The notes under the pieces are model-generated. The model was not told the DNA's origin and searched no databases. It saw nothing but the letters and a program-made list of their open reading frames with translations. The position numbers and the translations under genes were made by a program. DNA of 64,000 nucleotides, taken from assembly GCA_002402045.2 (NCBI GenBank), contig NVUX02000042.1, forward strand, positions 1 through 64,000. Direction: 5' to 3'. The stretch comes from Paracoccaceae bacterium (GTDB taxonomy: Bacteria; Pseudomonadota; Alphaproteobacteria; Rhodobacterales; Rhodobacteraceae). Shown here piece after piece: positions 1-10,233 of this stretch; within the stretch, counting starts at the first letter, position 1; every line of letters starts with the position of its first letter.

Positions 1-79
1 CTTGCTGAGACGAATAATAATAGTAACCACCACCAATTGCGATCACGGCAACAATAATCATCATTATAGACTTATTCAT
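1..79 (-). CDS. Small membrane or secreted protein, 3' part outside the window
   Basis: The reading frame begins with ATG at 79 on the minus strand and runs off the left edge, so only 26 residues are seen. They read MNKSIMMIIVAVIAIGGGYY and then YYYSSQQ. This is a short basic N-terminus followed by about 15 hydrophobic residues, which fits a signal anchor or an uncleaved signal peptide. An AAAGG Shine-Dalgarno sits 7-8 nt before the ATG, which supports the start. The family cannot be identified from this fragment. Confidence 0.6.
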   Translation of the reverse strand, partial: MNKSIMMIIVAVIAIGGGYYYYSSQQ

Positions 80-319
80 TTTTCAAACCTTTCAAAATTT
101 AATGAATTGCCTTCCCCTAGCCCTATTAGTCAACGCATTCAACCATAGCGCCATAAAGTAGGCGGAAATCCCCTTCTATCTGGAAAATTCAGCGCTTCGG
201 GTGCTCCAAGATTGGCACCGTCGGCCAATAAGCCGAGACGCCCTCTCATTTGCATTCAAAGCTTGCGGCTGGCCATTACGGCTTGTTCAGGCTGGTAGAG
301 CGCGGGATATGTGGGGTGG
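80..319. other. Gene-less stretch
   Basis: No convincing gene is visible here. Short open frames on both strands lack ribosome-binding sites and protein-like composition. Around 280-300 the sequence resembles a tRNA D-arm, but no anticodon or T-arm can be folded. The 5' leader of the minus-strand gene at 79 and the 3' end of the gene at 320 border the stretch. Confidence 0.5.
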
Positions 320-589
320 TTAAACGAGTTCGGAAGCGCGTAGCTCGTATGACACGGTTCGTGCCTTGTCCAAAGCATCCGATAGCAAGTAAAACTCGGC
401 GTTATCTCCATATGGAGACCATACCCGCCATTTGTTTTGGTCATGATCGTGCCAAATCTTTAAGACCAAACGGCTACTTTTGCTAAACAGTCCAGCCCAC
501 ACAGATATTACTTCCGTAGTTTGGTTAACGTACATATCACGCAGGAGGTTCATCATCAGAATTTGTGTAACTTGTTTGAGTGAGGTCAT
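320..589 (-). CDS. Hypothetical protein, 89 aa
   Basis: An 89-residue protein of unknown function. I place the start at the ATG at 589 because AAGGA lies 7 nt upstream; an in-frame ATG at 607 has no comparable site. The N-terminal 40 residues are moderately hydrophobic (MTSLKQVTQILMMNLLRDMY). The centre is rich in Trp, His and Asp (KIWHDHDQNKWRVWSPYGD) and the C-terminus is helical and charged. There is no clear signal peptide or membrane segment. It stands alone, divergent from groES. Composition looks protein-like rather than random, but I recognise no family. Confidence 0.5.
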   Translation of the reverse strand: MTSLKQVTQILMMNLLRDMYVNQTTEVISVWAGLFSKSSRLVLKIWHDHDQNKWRVWSPYGDNAEFYLLSDALDKARTVSYELRASELV

Positions 590-691
590 TATATTTTCCT
601 TGTCCATTGGTTGATTCGCTTAAATCTAACGGGAAGACAAAAAATTATGCGGATTTAATTTAACTAGCCGGGCACTGCCCCCCCCCTGCCC

Positions 692-720
692 TTGACTCAC
701 CCTGCCCCCCTGCCTAGATA
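692..720 (+). promoter_or_regulatory. Promoter of groESL
   Basis: TTGACT at 692-697 and TAGATA at 715-720 are separated by 17 nt, a good match to a housekeeping-sigma promoter. The predicted transcription start, near 727, falls at the left edge of the CIRCE operator. The -35/spacer region lies within an unusually C-rich segment (678-714). An RpoH-type promoter overlapping the same bases cannot be excluded. Confidence 0.65.
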
Positions 721-727
721 CCACTCG

Positions 728-754
728 TTAGCACTCAAAGGTGGTGAGTGCTAT
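728..754 (+). promoter_or_regulatory. CIRCE operator for HrcA
   Basis: TTAGCACTC (728-736), a 9-nt spacer and GAGTGCTAT (746-754) form the CIRCE inverted repeat. Eight of nine arm positions pair; only the last base departs from the consensus TAA. HrcA binds CIRCE and represses groESL in many alphaproteobacteria. Its position just downstream of the -10 box and 44 nt before the groES start fits repression of initiation. No hrcA gene is in the window. Confidence 0.92.
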
Positions 755-798
755 TAAATGAAAATCCACCATTTGACAGACCAAGAGGAGCATCCAAA

Positions 799-1086
799 AT
801 GGCATTTACACCATTGCATGACCGCGTTGTGGTTCGCCGCATCGAAGGCGACGAAAAAACTGCTGGCGGGCTTATTATCCCTGACGCCGCAAAAGAAAAG
901 CCTTCCGAAGGCGAGATTATTTCTGTTGGCGCAGGCGCGCGCGACGAAGCGGGCAACCGCATCGCTATGGACGTTAAAGCTGGCGACAAAGTGTTGTTTG
1001 GCAAATGGTCCGGCACCGAGATCAAACTTGACGGCGAAGACATGCTGATCATGAAAGAATCCGATATTATGGGCATCATTGCCTAA
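799..1086 (+). CDS. groES: Co-chaperonin GroES
   Basis: GroES (Cpn10), the heptameric lid of the GroEL folding chamber in the cytoplasm. At 95 aa it has the usual length. The N-terminus [10 protein letters not shown], the mobile-loop region [20 protein letters not shown] (about residues 18-37) and the C-terminal [10 protein letters not shown] are all typical. I chose ATG 799 because AAGAGGAG lies just upstream and MAFTPLHDR is the conserved start; longer in-frame openings run back through the CIRCE element. It is the first gene of a groES-groEL operon, 28 nt before groEL, under a CIRCE operator. Confidence 0.98.
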   Translation: MAFTPLHDRVVVRRIEGDEKTAGGLIIPDAAKEKPSEGEIISVGAGARDEAGNRIAMDVKAGDKVLFGKWSGTEIKLDGEDMLIMKESDIMGIIA

Positions 1087-1102
1087 TTATCCCAATATAT
1101 AA

Positions 1103-2761
<1,659 letters not shown>

Positions 2762-2787
2762 GCTTTGCCGCTTAGCTAAAGTATTAG

Positions 2788-2813
2788 GGGTCGCCTTCGG
2801 GCGGCCCTTTTTT
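2788..2813 (+). terminator. Rho-independent terminator after groEL
   Basis: The stem GGGTCGCC (2788-2795) pairs with GGCGGCCC (2800-2807), with one G-U pair, around a TTCG tetraloop. Six T residues follow (2808-2813). It ends the groESL transcript. Confidence 0.92.
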
Positions 2814-2992
2814 GTGAGTAGGCTCTTAACGGGACTAAACTAGCATTTGTGCTACGGTTCAAATGAGCACACCAGGTTAAATCTAACTGCCACCTTATGC
2901 CGCCGGTTAGTCACCTGCGAACCCGCAGAAGCGTCTTACGCGATTTGAGATGCACCTCGCCGTACATCAAAATCAGCTCGCCACGCTCAGAC

Positions 2993-3565
2993 TTAAAGCA
3001 GGCTGAGACTATCCGCGATCTCAGTAGCGATCGCTTTAGCGTCAACACCTTCACGTTCAGCAGATACGCGAAGCCCTAATAGATCAGACTGATATCGCCG
3101 AGCGAGCACTTTCGGATCAAGTGATTTATCGACATCGCCAGCCGATTGCGCCTGTTGAAACAGCTCTGCAAACTGCGTTTCCATCTTTAACAAATGGGCG
3201 TTTGCCCGGCTAGCCAGCGGGTGGTCGCGCGCGTGCAATTCCAGCACAGTCTTGGCCAGCATACAGGCCTTCGCGGGGGCCGCGTCGTTCTCAATCGCCA
3301 TCTCGGGGAACCGCTGTAGCGCTTTGATCGGGCCAAGCTCTGCGGCCAAAATCTGCAAGCGCAGTTGGCCATCTTTCGCATACCTATCAAGGGCAAGTTC
3401 AAACAATGCATCTTTTGATCCAAAGGCCGCGTAAAAACTACCAGGTTTCATTTGCAATGCAGCCTCAAGGTTTTTGAGGGACGTTCCCGCCCAGCCTCGT
3501 CGCCAGAATAGATCGCGAGCACGATCTATCAAATCATTACGGTCGTATTCTGGTTTGCGTGGCAT
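2993..3565 (-). CDS. TetR/AcrR-family transcriptional repressor
   Basis: A 190-aa one-domain-pair repressor. Residues about 8-55 form the TetR N-terminal helix-turn-helix (DLIDRARDLFWRRGWAGTSL, then LEAALQMKPGSFYAAFGSKDALF), and the remainder is an all-helical ligand/dimer domain. I chose ATG 3565 (MPRKPEYDR) because AGGTGA precedes it and because the in-frame alternative at 3595 would begin inside the operator. The gene is divergent from a carboxymuconolactone-decarboxylase-like gene across 98 bp that hold two operator-like palindromes. It probably represses itself and that neighbour; the ligand is unknown. Confidence 0.88.
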   Translation of the reverse strand: MPRKPEYDRNDLIDRARDLFWRRGWAGTSLKNLEAALQMKPGSFYAAFGSKDALFELALDRYAKDGQLRLQILAAELGPIKALQRFPEMAIENDAAPAKACMLAKTVLELHARDHPLASRANAHLLKMETQFAELFQQAQSAGDVDKSLDPKVLARRYQSDLLGLRVSAEREGVDAKAIATEIADSLSLL

Positions 3566-3578
3566 CGGGTCACCTATT

Positions 3579-3596
3579 CTTGAATGGTCACTCAAT
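3579..3596. promoter_or_regulatory. Second, imperfect TetR-type operator
   Basis: CTTGAATGGTCACTCAAT matches the perfect palindrome at 3603-3620 at 15 of 18 positions. The centre-to-centre distance is 24 bp. It lies just upstream of the repressor start codon, so binding here would fit autorepression. Confidence 0.6.
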
Positions 3597-3602
3597 TATA
3601 TA

Positions 3603-3620
3603 CTTGAGTGATCACTCAAG
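3603..3620. promoter_or_regulatory. TetR-type operator, perfect 18-bp palindrome
   Basis: CTTGAGTGATCACTCAAG is a perfect palindrome in the middle of the divergent region between the TetR gene (start 3565) and the gene starting at 3664. Size and symmetry are typical of TetR-family operators. Assignment to the adjacent regulator is inferred from position. Confidence 0.8.
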
Positions 3621-3663
3621 AAAGCCTAAAAGCACATATCAAACGTTTTTGAAAGGACACCCC

Positions 3664-4233
3664 ATGACGAACTTCCCATCCCATGATCTCGACACAGCCC
3701 CAGAGGCCTCCAAACCCCTGTTGGAGAAATCACAAAAAGCCTTTGGCCGGCTGCCCGGTCTGCACAAGGTTCTAGCCGAAAGCCCACAAGCATATGAGGG
3801 CTATCAGCTGCTACACAAACTGTTCACCGAAACGGATTTTAATGCAGATGAACTGACGGTCGTTTGGCAGGCAATTAATGTTGAAAACGCGTGCCACTAT
3901 TGCGTTCCGGCCCATACCGGCATCGCAAAAATGATGAAGGTGTCTGACGAAATCACCGAGGCCCTGCGCACCGAAACAGCGCTACCGTCAAGCAAACTTG
4001 AGGCATTGCGCAGGTTTACCGTTCAAATGGTACGTGAGCGCGGCAATGTGACAGACGCACAGATGAACGCTTTCTTTGACGCCGGTTATGACCATCGCGC
4101 TGTGCTGGACGTCATCCTCGGCCTAGCGCAAAAAACTATGTCAAACTACGTCAACCACGTCGCGCAAACACCAGTTGATGAGGTTTTTCAACCGCTCGCA
4201 TGGCAACGTGGCGATAAGCCTTTAAAGGTCTAA
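3664..4233 (+). CDS. Carboxymuconolactone decarboxylase / AhpD-like protein
   Basis: A 189-aa alpha-helical protein of the carboxymuconolactone decarboxylase superfamily. The signature is ENACHYCVPAHTG (about residues 75-87), a CxxC followed by a His three residues later, as in AhpD-like alkylhydroperoxidase proteins where the Cys pair is redox active. AAAGGA precedes ATG 3664; a longer in-frame opening would run through the operators. It is alone on the plus strand and divergent from a TetR repressor, so expression is probably induced by an electrophile, peroxide or toxic small molecule. The substrate cannot be told from sequence. Confidence 0.85.
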   Translation: MTNFPSHDLDTAPEASKPLLEKSQKAFGRLPGLHKVLAESPQAYEGYQLLHKLFTETDFNADELTVVWQAINVENACHYCVPAHTGIAKMMKVSDEITEALRTETALPSSKLEALRRFTVQMVRERGNVTDAQMNAFFDAGYDHRAVLDVILGLAQKTMSNYVNHVAQTPVDEVFQPLAWQRGDKPLKV

Positions 4234-4244
4234 CTTTGGGGAGG

Positions 4245-4280
4245 GCGTGCTCGGGATTAGGTGCCGAGCACGCACTTTCA
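4245..4280 (+). terminator. Rho-independent terminator
   Basis: GCGTGCTCGG (4245-4254) and CCGAGCACGC (4264-4273) form a perfect 10-bp stem with a 9-nt loop, followed by the T-rich ACTTTCATT. It lies 12 nt after the AhpD-like gene and 105 nt beyond the 3' end of the oppositely oriented parC. Confidence 0.82.
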
Positions 4281-4384
4281 TTCTACGAGGAAACCCCTGT
4301 CTGGGATGAGGGATTCATTGAATTATTAACAACCGTCAGCATCATTCGTTTTGGAGCAACGACAAAACCGTATGATCGAACAAA

Positions 4385-6634
4385 TTACAGGTTAAATTTG
4401 TTATCCCTCGGGAAGCCGCGCGGGGCCATGCGGCCAGAGGCGGCGCGTTTGCCTTGCCAATCAGCGAGTTCTGAGACGGTGCGGGTGCGGCCACCGGCAT
4501 CAAGCCATTGCAGGCCGTTTACCAGATCGAAGCTTTTCAAATCACTCAGCTCGCCATCCCTATCGGCATATTTTTGCAGGCGCACGCCTTTGCCACGGCC
4601 AAGGCGCGGCAGATCAGCCGCTGGGAAAACCAGCAGTTTACGGTTAAGGCCAACGCAGGCGATATGGGTGCCGATCAGCGGAATGCAAACGCGCGCACGG
4701 GTGTCACCCTTCACATTCAGCACTTGCTTGCCACTGCGGGTTTGCGCAATCACATCGGATTCAGACACGACGAACCCATCACCTGCGCTGGAGGCGATGA
4801 TAAGCTCGCGGGCGGGGGTGTGGATGAACAGGTCAACAATGGCGGACTCGTTTGGCAGATCAACGATCAGCCGCACAGGCTCACCCATGCCGCGCCCGCC
4901 GGGCAGGCCGGCAGCGGCAAAGGTGTAAAAGCGGCCATTATCGCCGAGCAGCAAAAGCTTGTCGGTGGTGTGAGCGTGGAAGATAAACCGGCCCTCGTCG
5001 CCGTCTTTAAACTTCATCTCGGCATCAAGGGCCGCGTGGCCCTTAAGCGCCCGTATCCAGCCCATTTTGGAGCACACAACCGTGATAGGTTCTTTCTCGA
5101 TCATGGCTTCAATCGGCACCTCTTCCACATCTGGCGCATCGGCCAATGTGGTGCGGCGGGCGCCAATTTCGGCTGAGCCGAATTGCTTTTTGGTTTCGCG
5201 CAGCTGGGCGATAATTTTCTGCCATTGCTGGGTAACATCTCCAAGCAGGCCTTCAAGGCCAGCTTGCTCGCCCAGCAGCTCGTCCTGCTCGCGCTTCAGC
5301 TCCATTTCCTCAAGCTTGCGCAGGCTGCGCAGGCGCATGTTGAGAATGGCTTCGGCTTGCACATCGCTCAGCTCAAACTCGGCCATAAGCATGGCTTTTG
5401 GCTCATCCTCATAACGGATAATCGCGATCACGCGGTCAAGATTGAGAAAGGCAATAATGTAGCCGCTGAGCACTTCCAGGCGGCTCTCGATTTTACCAAG
5501 CCGGAACTTTGTCCGCCGCACCAGCACGTTACGCGCGTGGTCAATGAAGGCGCGCAGCATGCCTTTCAGGCTGGTGACTTGCGGGGTTAGCCCGTCAATC
5601 AACACATTCATGTTCATCGCAAACCGGATTTCGAGGTCCGTCTGGCGAAACAGAGTTTCCATCAGCACTTGGGCATCCACCGTTTTGGCGCGCGGCTCAA
5701 GGATCAGGCGAATATCTTCGGCGCTTTCATCCCGCACATCGGCCAGAATCGGGATCTTTTTCTGGTTGATAATATCGGCGATCTTTTCAATCAGCTTGGA
5801 TTTTTGCACCTGATACGGGATTTCGGTGACCACGATCTGCCACTGGCCACGGCCCAAATCCTCAGTCTCCCAACGCGCCCGAAGGCGGAAGCTGCCCTTG
5901 CCGGTGGCATAGGCTTTGAGGATGTTTTCACGCGGCTCAACCAAAATGCCGCCTGTGGGGAAATCTGGCCCCGGGACCAGCTCGGCGAGGGTTTCGTCGC
6001 GGGCATTTGGCGTGCGGATAAGATGGATGGCAGCGTCACACAACTCGCCCAGATTATGCGGCGGAATGTTGGTGGCCATGCCCACGGCAATGCCGCTGGA
6101 GCCATTCGCGAGCAGGTGCGGAAAGCGGGCGGGCATCACCACGGGTTCTTGCAGGGTGCCGTCGTAATTGTCTTTAAAATCAACCGCGTCTTCCGAAAGG
6201 CCCTCCATAAGAGCCACGGCAACATCGGTCATCCGCGCTTCGGTGTAACGGGCGGCGGCAGGGTTATCGCCATCAATATTGCCAAAGTTGCCTTGGCCAT
6301 CAACCAGCGGATAGCGCACGCTAAAATCTTGTGCGAGGCGGGCCATGGCGTCATAAATCGCGCTATCCCCGTGGGGGTGGTAATTGCCCATCACATCGCC
6401 AGTGATCTTTGAGCTTTTCCGGTAGCGGCCCTTTGGGTCGAGCTTAAGCTCGCGCATGGCATAAAGAATGCGGCGATGCACGGGCTTGAGGCCGTCACGC
6501 GCATCGGGCAGCGCGCGGTTCATGATGGTGGACAGGGCATAGGTGAGATAACGCTCCCCCAGCGCTTGCTTGAGCGGCTCGCGGGTGATTATGCCGCCAT
6601 CATCAATATCGGGGGTATCTGCTTTTTTGGCCAT
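4385..6634 (-). CDS. parC: DNA topoisomerase IV subunit A
   Basis: ParC, the DNA-cleaving subunit of topoisomerase IV, which decatenates daughter chromosomes together with ParE. The 749-aa length is normal. The catalytic tyrosine is Tyr130 in [13 protein letters not shown]. The quinolone region reads [14 protein letters not shown] (about 84-97), with the usual Ser and an acidic residue four positions later, so no resistance change is apparent. The C-terminal half holds degenerate beta-propeller repeats (for example [16 protein letters not shown] and [13 protein letters not shown]), fewer and less regular than in GyrA. parE is not in the window. The start at 6634 ([14 protein letters not shown]) is typical of alphaproteobacteria. 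Confidence 0.96.
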   Translation of the reverse strand: MAKKADTPDIDDGGIITREPLKQALGERYLTYALSTIMNRALPDARDGLKPVHRRILYAMRELKLDPKGRYRKSSKITGDVMGNYHPHGDSAIYDAMARLAQDFSVRYPLVDGQGNFGNIDGDNPAAARYTEARMTDVAVALMEGLSEDAVDFKDNYDGTLQEPVVMPARFPHLLANGSSGIAVGMATNIPPHNLGELCDAAIHLIRTPNARDETLAELVPGPDFPTGGILVEPRENILKAYATGKGSFRLRARWETEDLGRGQWQIVVTEIPYQVQKSKLIEKIADIINQKKIPILADVRDESAEDIRLILEPRAKTVDAQVLMETLFRQTDLEIRFAMNMNVLIDGLTPQVTSLKGMLRAFIDHARNVLVRRTKFRLGKIESRLEVLSGYIIAFLNLDRVIAIIRYEDEPKAMLMAEFELSDVQAEAILNMRLRSLRKLEEMELKREQDELLGEQAGLEGLLGDVTQQWQKIIAQLRETKKQFGSAEIGARRTTLADAPDVEEVPIEAMIEKEPITVVCSKMGWIRALKGHAALDAEMKFKDGDEGRFIFHAHTTDKLLLLGDNGRFYTFAAAGLPGGRGMGEPVRLIVDLPNESAIVDLFIHTPARELIIASSAGDGFVVSESDVIAQTRSGKQVLNVKGDTRARVCIPLIGTHIACVGLNRKLLVFPAADLPRLGRGKGVRLQKYADRDGELSDLKSFDLVNGLQWLDAGGRTRTVSELADWQGKRAASGRMAPRGFPRDNKFNL

Positions 6635-6797
6635 AAATGTTTTGTATATCGGCTATGGAAGATGGTCTAGCGCAAATGTGGCCTCGCGGCGCGCAGGCCT
6701 TTTTGCTTGGGCGAGGGAGCTCCTGCGCCGCGCTGCGGTGTTTGCGCTTGTGACGGACGGGCATTGGCGGCAATATGCACGCAAAACGGGGCGTAAA

Positions 6798-7619
6798 ATG
6801 AAAACTATTTTGATAACGGGCTGCTCAAGCGGCATTGGCTATGACGCGGCGCACACGCTGCATAAACGCGGCTGGCGGGTGTTTGCCACCTGTCGGCAAG
6901 AGGCCGATTGCGAGCGGCTTCGGGGCGAGGGGCTGGAGAGCTTCCAGCTGGATTATGCCGACGAGGCCTCAATTGAGGCCGCCGTAGCCGAGGTCCTCAC
7001 CCGCACCGATGGCACACTGGATGCTCTGTTTAACAATGGGGCCTACGCCATTCCGGGGGCAACGGAAGACCTACCGAGGGATGCGCTTCGGGCTGTTTTC
7101 GAAGTGAATGTGTTTGGCCAGTTTGACCTGATTGCACGGCTGCTTCCCGCAATGCGGCCAGCGGGGCGCGTGGTAAATTGCTCTTCGGTTCTGGCCATTG
7201 CTGCCCTGCGGATGCGCGGGGCTTATTGTGCGACCAAGTTTGCTATGGAAGCGATGACCGATGCACTCCGATATGAGAACTACCATACCGAATTGAAAGT
7301 CATTTCCATTCAACCGGGGCCGATTCCAACACGCATCCGCGCCAACTCCATTCCGCATTTTGAAAAGTGGATTGATTGGGAAAACTCAGCGCATCGGGCG
7401 ACCTATGAAGGAAAACTGATCCCGCGGCTTTATGATGAAACTGGCGAGCCTGACCGCTTTCAGCTACCCTGTTCAGCGGTTACGGACGCCCTGATAAAAG
7501 CAATTGAGGCGCCGAATCCCAAGCCGCGCTATATGGTCACAAAGGCCACGGCTATTACAGAAATCACGCGGCGCTTCTTGCCTAAGCGACTGCTCGACCG
7601 TATATATGCCGGAATGTAA
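6798..7619 (+). CDS. Short-chain dehydrogenase/reductase
   Basis: A 273-aa classical SDR with an N-terminal Rossmann fold. The cofactor motif is TGCSSGIG (residues 7-14), NNG lies at 79-81 in place of NNAG, the catalytic Ser is in NCSSVLA (about 129-130), and Tyr143-x3-Lys147 is present in GAYCATKFAM. It is divergent from parC and 10 nt upstream of a small membrane protein and an adenosyltransferase, so it may share their transcript. ATG 6798 opens at the conserved KTILITG strand; upstream in-frame codons overlap the parC leader. The substrate is unknown. Confidence 0.9.
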   Translation: MKTILITGCSSGIGYDAAHTLHKRGWRVFATCRQEADCERLRGEGLESFQLDYADEASIEAAVAEVLTRTDGTLDALFNNGAYAIPGATEDLPRDALRAVFEVNVFGQFDLIARLLPAMRPAGRVVNCSSVLAIAALRMRGAYCATKFAMEAMTDALRYENYHTELKVISIQPGPIPTRIRANSIPHFEKWIDWENSAHRATYEGKLIPRLYDETGEPDRFQLPCSAVTDALIKAIEAPNPKPRYMVTKATAITEITRRFLPKRLLDRIYAGM

Positions 7620-7629
7620 GGAGTGAAAA

Positions 7630-7842
7630 ATGTTTTCTGACCCTCTGTTTATTCTGGTAATTTTAGCCGGACTTTCGACACTGGCCGTACTGGTGCTTGG
7701 CCTGATGAGCTTTGCCAAATCTGGTAATTTCCACAAGCGGAACTCTAATAAAATTATGCGCTGGCGGGTGGGGCTTCAGTTTCTCACCGTGGCCCTGTTT
7801 ATGACATGGGTATACTTTACCCAAGATTTTCGTCCGTGGTAA
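7630..7842 (+). CDS. Small two-helix membrane protein, HIG1/twin-TM type
   Basis: A 70-aa protein with two hydrophobic segments (residues about 5-27 and 47-64) joined by a short basic loop (KSGNFHKRNSNKIMRWRV). This layout is that of HIG_1_N-like twin-transmembrane proteins found next to cobalamin adenosyltransferase genes in Rhodobacterales. TAAGGAG lies just upstream. Its stop codon overlaps the GTG start region of the next gene, which suggests coupled translation. The family name is from memory of that gene pair; a biochemical role is not established here. Confidence 0.7.
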   Translation: MFSDPLFILVILAGLSTLAVLVLGLMSFAKSGNFHKRNSNKIMRWRVGLQFLTVALFMTWVYFTQDFRPW

Positions 7843-8408
7843 CGCTCAATAAAATATACACCCGCACCGGAGATGGCGGCGACACCGCGCTGGGAAACGG
7901 CGTGCGGGTGGCCAAAGAATCCCTGCGTGTGGCGGCCTATGGCACGGTTGATGAAACCAACGCCACCATCGGCATGGCGCGGCTTTATGCCGAGGGCGAA
8001 ATGGACGCCGCACTAGCGCGTATTCAAAACGATATGTTTGACCTCGGGGCAGACTTGTGCCGCCCCGACATGGCGAAAGACGCCGACGTCCCCTACCCGC
8101 CCCTGCGAGTAAATGCGGCATTGGTAGACCGGCTTGAAGCCGAAATTGACGTGATGAATGCGGATCAGGAAACCCTGAAAAGTTTTATTTTGCCGGGGGG
8201 CTCACCCTTGGCGGCGCATCTGCACCTGTGCCGGACGGTTTCACGTCGAGCCGAAAGGTTAAGCGTTGAACTATCTCGTATTGAAGCCGTAAACCCTGTG
8301 GCGATCAAATACCTTAACCGGCTATCAGACTGGTTTTTTGTGGCCGCGCGCGCGGCCAACGAAAACGGAAAATCCGACGTTCTTTGGGTGCCCGGTGCTA
8401 ATCGCTAA
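7836..8408 (+). CDS. pduO: Cob(I)alamin adenosyltransferase, PduO type
   Basis: It transfers the 5'-deoxyadenosyl group of ATP to cob(I)alamin, giving AdoCbl for mutases such as methylmalonyl-CoA and ethylmalonyl-CoA mutase. At 190 aa it has the usual length. The N-terminal ATP-binding motif [15 protein letters not shown] (about residues 7-21) and the conserved [11 protein letters not shown] helix (about 133-143) are present. I prefer GTG 7836, which gives [12 protein letters not shown] and overlaps the stop of the preceding membrane protein by 7 nt; an ATG at 7806 lies inside that gene. The product fits the ethylmalonyl-CoA pathway genes elsewhere in the window. Confidence 0.93.
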   Translation: MVTLNKIYTRTGDGGDTALGNGVRVAKESLRVAAYGTVDETNATIGMARLYAEGEMDAALARIQNDMFDLGADLCRPDMAKDADVPYPPLRVNAALVDRLEAEIDVMNADQETLKSFILPGGSPLAAHLHLCRTVSRRAERLSVELSRIEAVNPVAIKYLNRLSDWFFVAARAANENGKSDVLWVPGANR

Positions 8409-8500
8409 CGGCTAACGCAAGTTTTTCTTGCAGTGCAGCAAAAATGCTGTTTGACTGCGCGCGAACCCCGATTTTGGGCCCCAAACTGGAGATTCGCGCT

Positions 8501-9259
8501 ATGAAGGTGCTTGTGCCTGTCAAACGTGTGATTGACTATAATGTGAAAGTTCGCGTGAAAGCGGATGGTAGCGGAGTTGATCTGGCAAACGTTAAAATGT
8601 CTATGAACCCATTTGACGAAATTGCAGTGGAAGAAGCCATTCGCCTGAAAGAAGCGGGGACGGTGAGCGAAATCATCGCGGTTTCTATCGGCGTAAAGCA
8701 AAATCAAGAGACCTTGCGCACGGCTTTGGCCATGGGCGCAGACCGTGCGATTTTGATCATTGCGGCTGACGATGTACACCAAGACATTGAGCCGCTCGCG
8801 GTTGCTAAGCTGCTTAAAGCCGTGGCCGACGAAGAAGAGCCAGGGCTTATTTTGCTTGGAAAACAAGCGATTGATAATGATATGAACGCCACAGGGCAGA
8901 TGCTCTCGGCGCTTTTGGGCTGGTCTCAGGCAACCTTTGCTTCCGAGCTTGCGGTTGATGGCGATTTCGCCACCGTGACCCGCGAAGTGGATGGCGGCCT
9001 ACAAACGATCAAGGCGAAAATGCCGGCGATTGTGACTGTGGATTTGCGGTTGAATGAGCCGCGCTATGCGTCTCTACCCAACATCATGAAAGCCAAGCGC
9101 AAGCAAATGGACGAGAAAACACCCGCCGATTACGGCGTGGATGTGACGCCTCGGCTGACCATCACCAGCACGGTTGAGCCCTCGGGCCGCAGTGCAGGCG
9201 TGAAGGTGGCTGATGTGGCCGAACTGGTTTCCAAACTTAAAGACGCGGGGGTTATCTGA
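8501..9259 (+). CDS. etfB: Electron transfer flavoprotein subunit beta
   Basis: The beta subunit of ETF, which binds AMP and, with EtfA, carries electrons from acyl-CoA and N-methyl-amine dehydrogenases to ETF:quinone oxidoreductase. At 252 aa it is full length. [20 protein letters not shown] is the classic N-terminus, and the signature with [20 protein letters not shown] lies near residue 185. ATG 8501 is preceded by GGAG; the longer reading frame begins in non-coding sequence. It overlaps etfA by one base (TGATG). Likely partners are Mcd at 17.4 kb and perhaps the flavoproteins at 50-55 kb. Confidence 0.98.
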   Translation: MKVLVPVKRVIDYNVKVRVKADGSGVDLANVKMSMNPFDEIAVEEAIRLKEAGTVSEIIAVSIGVKQNQETLRTALAMGADRAILIIAADDVHQDIEPLAVAKLLKAVADEEEPGLILLGKQAIDNDMNATGQMLSALLGWSQATFASELAVDGDFATVTREVDGGLQTIKAKMPAIVTVDLRLNEPRYASLPNIMKAKRKQMDEKTPADYGVDVTPRLTITSTVEPSGRSAGVKVADVAELVSKLKDAGVI

Positions 9260-10185
9260 TGGCTGTTCTTTTATTGGCAGAGGTCAACGGGGCTGAGCTT
9301 TCGGTTGACCAAACCGCAAAGGCCGTAACGGCCGCGCAAGCTTTGGGCGATGTAACGGTGCTATGCGCCAGTGCGGGCTGTGGTGGGGCTGCCGAAGCCG
9401 CTGCCAAGCTTGACGGCGTGGCCAACGTGCTGTGTGCCGACGATGCCGCTTATGGCAATGGGCTGGCAGAGCCGATTGCAGACCTCTTGGTGAGCCTCGC
9501 CAGCGATTACGAGCATATCGTAGCGCCGGCAACAACAAGCGGCAAAAACATTTTGCCACGGGTTGCAGCTTTGCTGGATGTGATGTTGATTTCGGACATC
9601 ACCGGCATTGTGAGCGCCGACACATTTGAGCGCCCGATTTATGCGGGCAATGCAGTGCAAACCGTGCAATCGGTTGACGCCAAAAAGGTGATTACGATCC
9701 GGACAACCGGATTTGAAGCCGCTGCTGAGGGCGGAAGTGCTGCTGTTGAAAGCATAGCCGCTGCGGCCAATCCGGGCCTCTCGGAATGGGTTGAAGACAA
9801 GCTGCAAACCACGGATCGGCCTGAGCTAACATCGGCTAAAATTGTAGTTTCCGGTGGTCGCGGCGTTGGATCGGAGGAAAACTTTGCACTAATCGAACAA
9901 TTGGCAGATAAATTGCAAGCTGCCGTCGGAGCCTCTCGGGCCGCCGTGGATTCGGGCTATGCTCCGAATGATTGGCAAGTTGGCCAGACCGGAAAAGTGG
10001 TTGCGCCCGATCTTTATATCGCCGTGGGCATCTCGGGGGCTATTCAGCACCTCGCAGGGATGAAAGACTCTAAAGTGATTGTGGCGATCAACAAAGACGA
10101 GGAAGCCCCGATCTTCCAGATCGCCGATTTTGGCTTGGTGGCAGACTTGTTTGACGCCGTGCCCGCGCTGACCAAAGCGCTCTAA
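9259..10185 (+). CDS. etfA: Electron transfer flavoprotein subunit alpha
   Basis: The FAD-binding alpha subunit of ETF, 308 aa. The C-terminal FAD domain shows [14 protein letters not shown] (about 197-210) and the long signature from [19 protein letters not shown] through [20 protein letters not shown] (about 252-297). It is translationally coupled to etfB. A stable hairpin follows the stop, before the hydroxyacyl-CoA dehydrogenase gene, which may give etfBA more transcript than the third gene. Confidence 0.98.
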   Translation: MAVLLLAEVNGAELSVDQTAKAVTAAQALGDVTVLCASAGCGGAAEAAAKLDGVANVLCADDAAYGNGLAEPIADLLVSLASDYEHIVAPATTSGKNILPRVAALLDVMLISDITGIVSADTFERPIYAGNAVQTVQSVDAKKVITIRTTGFEAAAEGGSAAVESIAAAANPGLSEWVEDKLQTTDRPELTSAKIVVSGGRGVGSEENFALIEQLADKLQAAVGASRAAVDSGYAPNDWQVGQTGKVVAPDLYIAVGISGAIQHLAGMKDSKVIVAINKDEEAPIFQIADFGLVADLFDAVPALTKAL

Positions 10186-10191
10186 CACCTT

Positions 10192-10212
10192 GGCTCGCCA
10201 CATTGGCGGGCC
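10192..10212 (+). terminator. Hairpin between etfA and hbdA, probable (partial) terminator
   Basis: GGCTCGCC (10192-10199) pairs with GGCGGGCC (10205-10212), with one G-U pair, around a 5-nt loop, and ACTTTCATTT follows. It lies 6 nt after the etfA stop and 21 nt before the next start codon. With a weak T-tract it may act as an attenuator or 3'-end stabiliser rather than a full stop. Confidence 0.5.
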
Positions 10213-10233
10213 ACTTTCATTTAAGGAAATATC

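Noticed and set aside
276-350. Possible tRNA: a D-arm-like string around GTTCAGGCTGGTAGAGC
   Set aside because: No anticodon stem, T-arm or acceptor pairing can be built around it, and the 3' part runs into the gene at 320-589.
2821-2880. T-loop-like GGTTCAAAT followed by a CCA-like end
   Set aside because: The flanking bases do not form a 5-bp T-stem or a cloverleaf; only a short unrelated hairpin is possible.
5669-6412. Long open frames antisense to parC (247 and 222 codons)
   Set aside because: They mirror the parC coding frame and carry no family motif; parC is certain on the minus strand.
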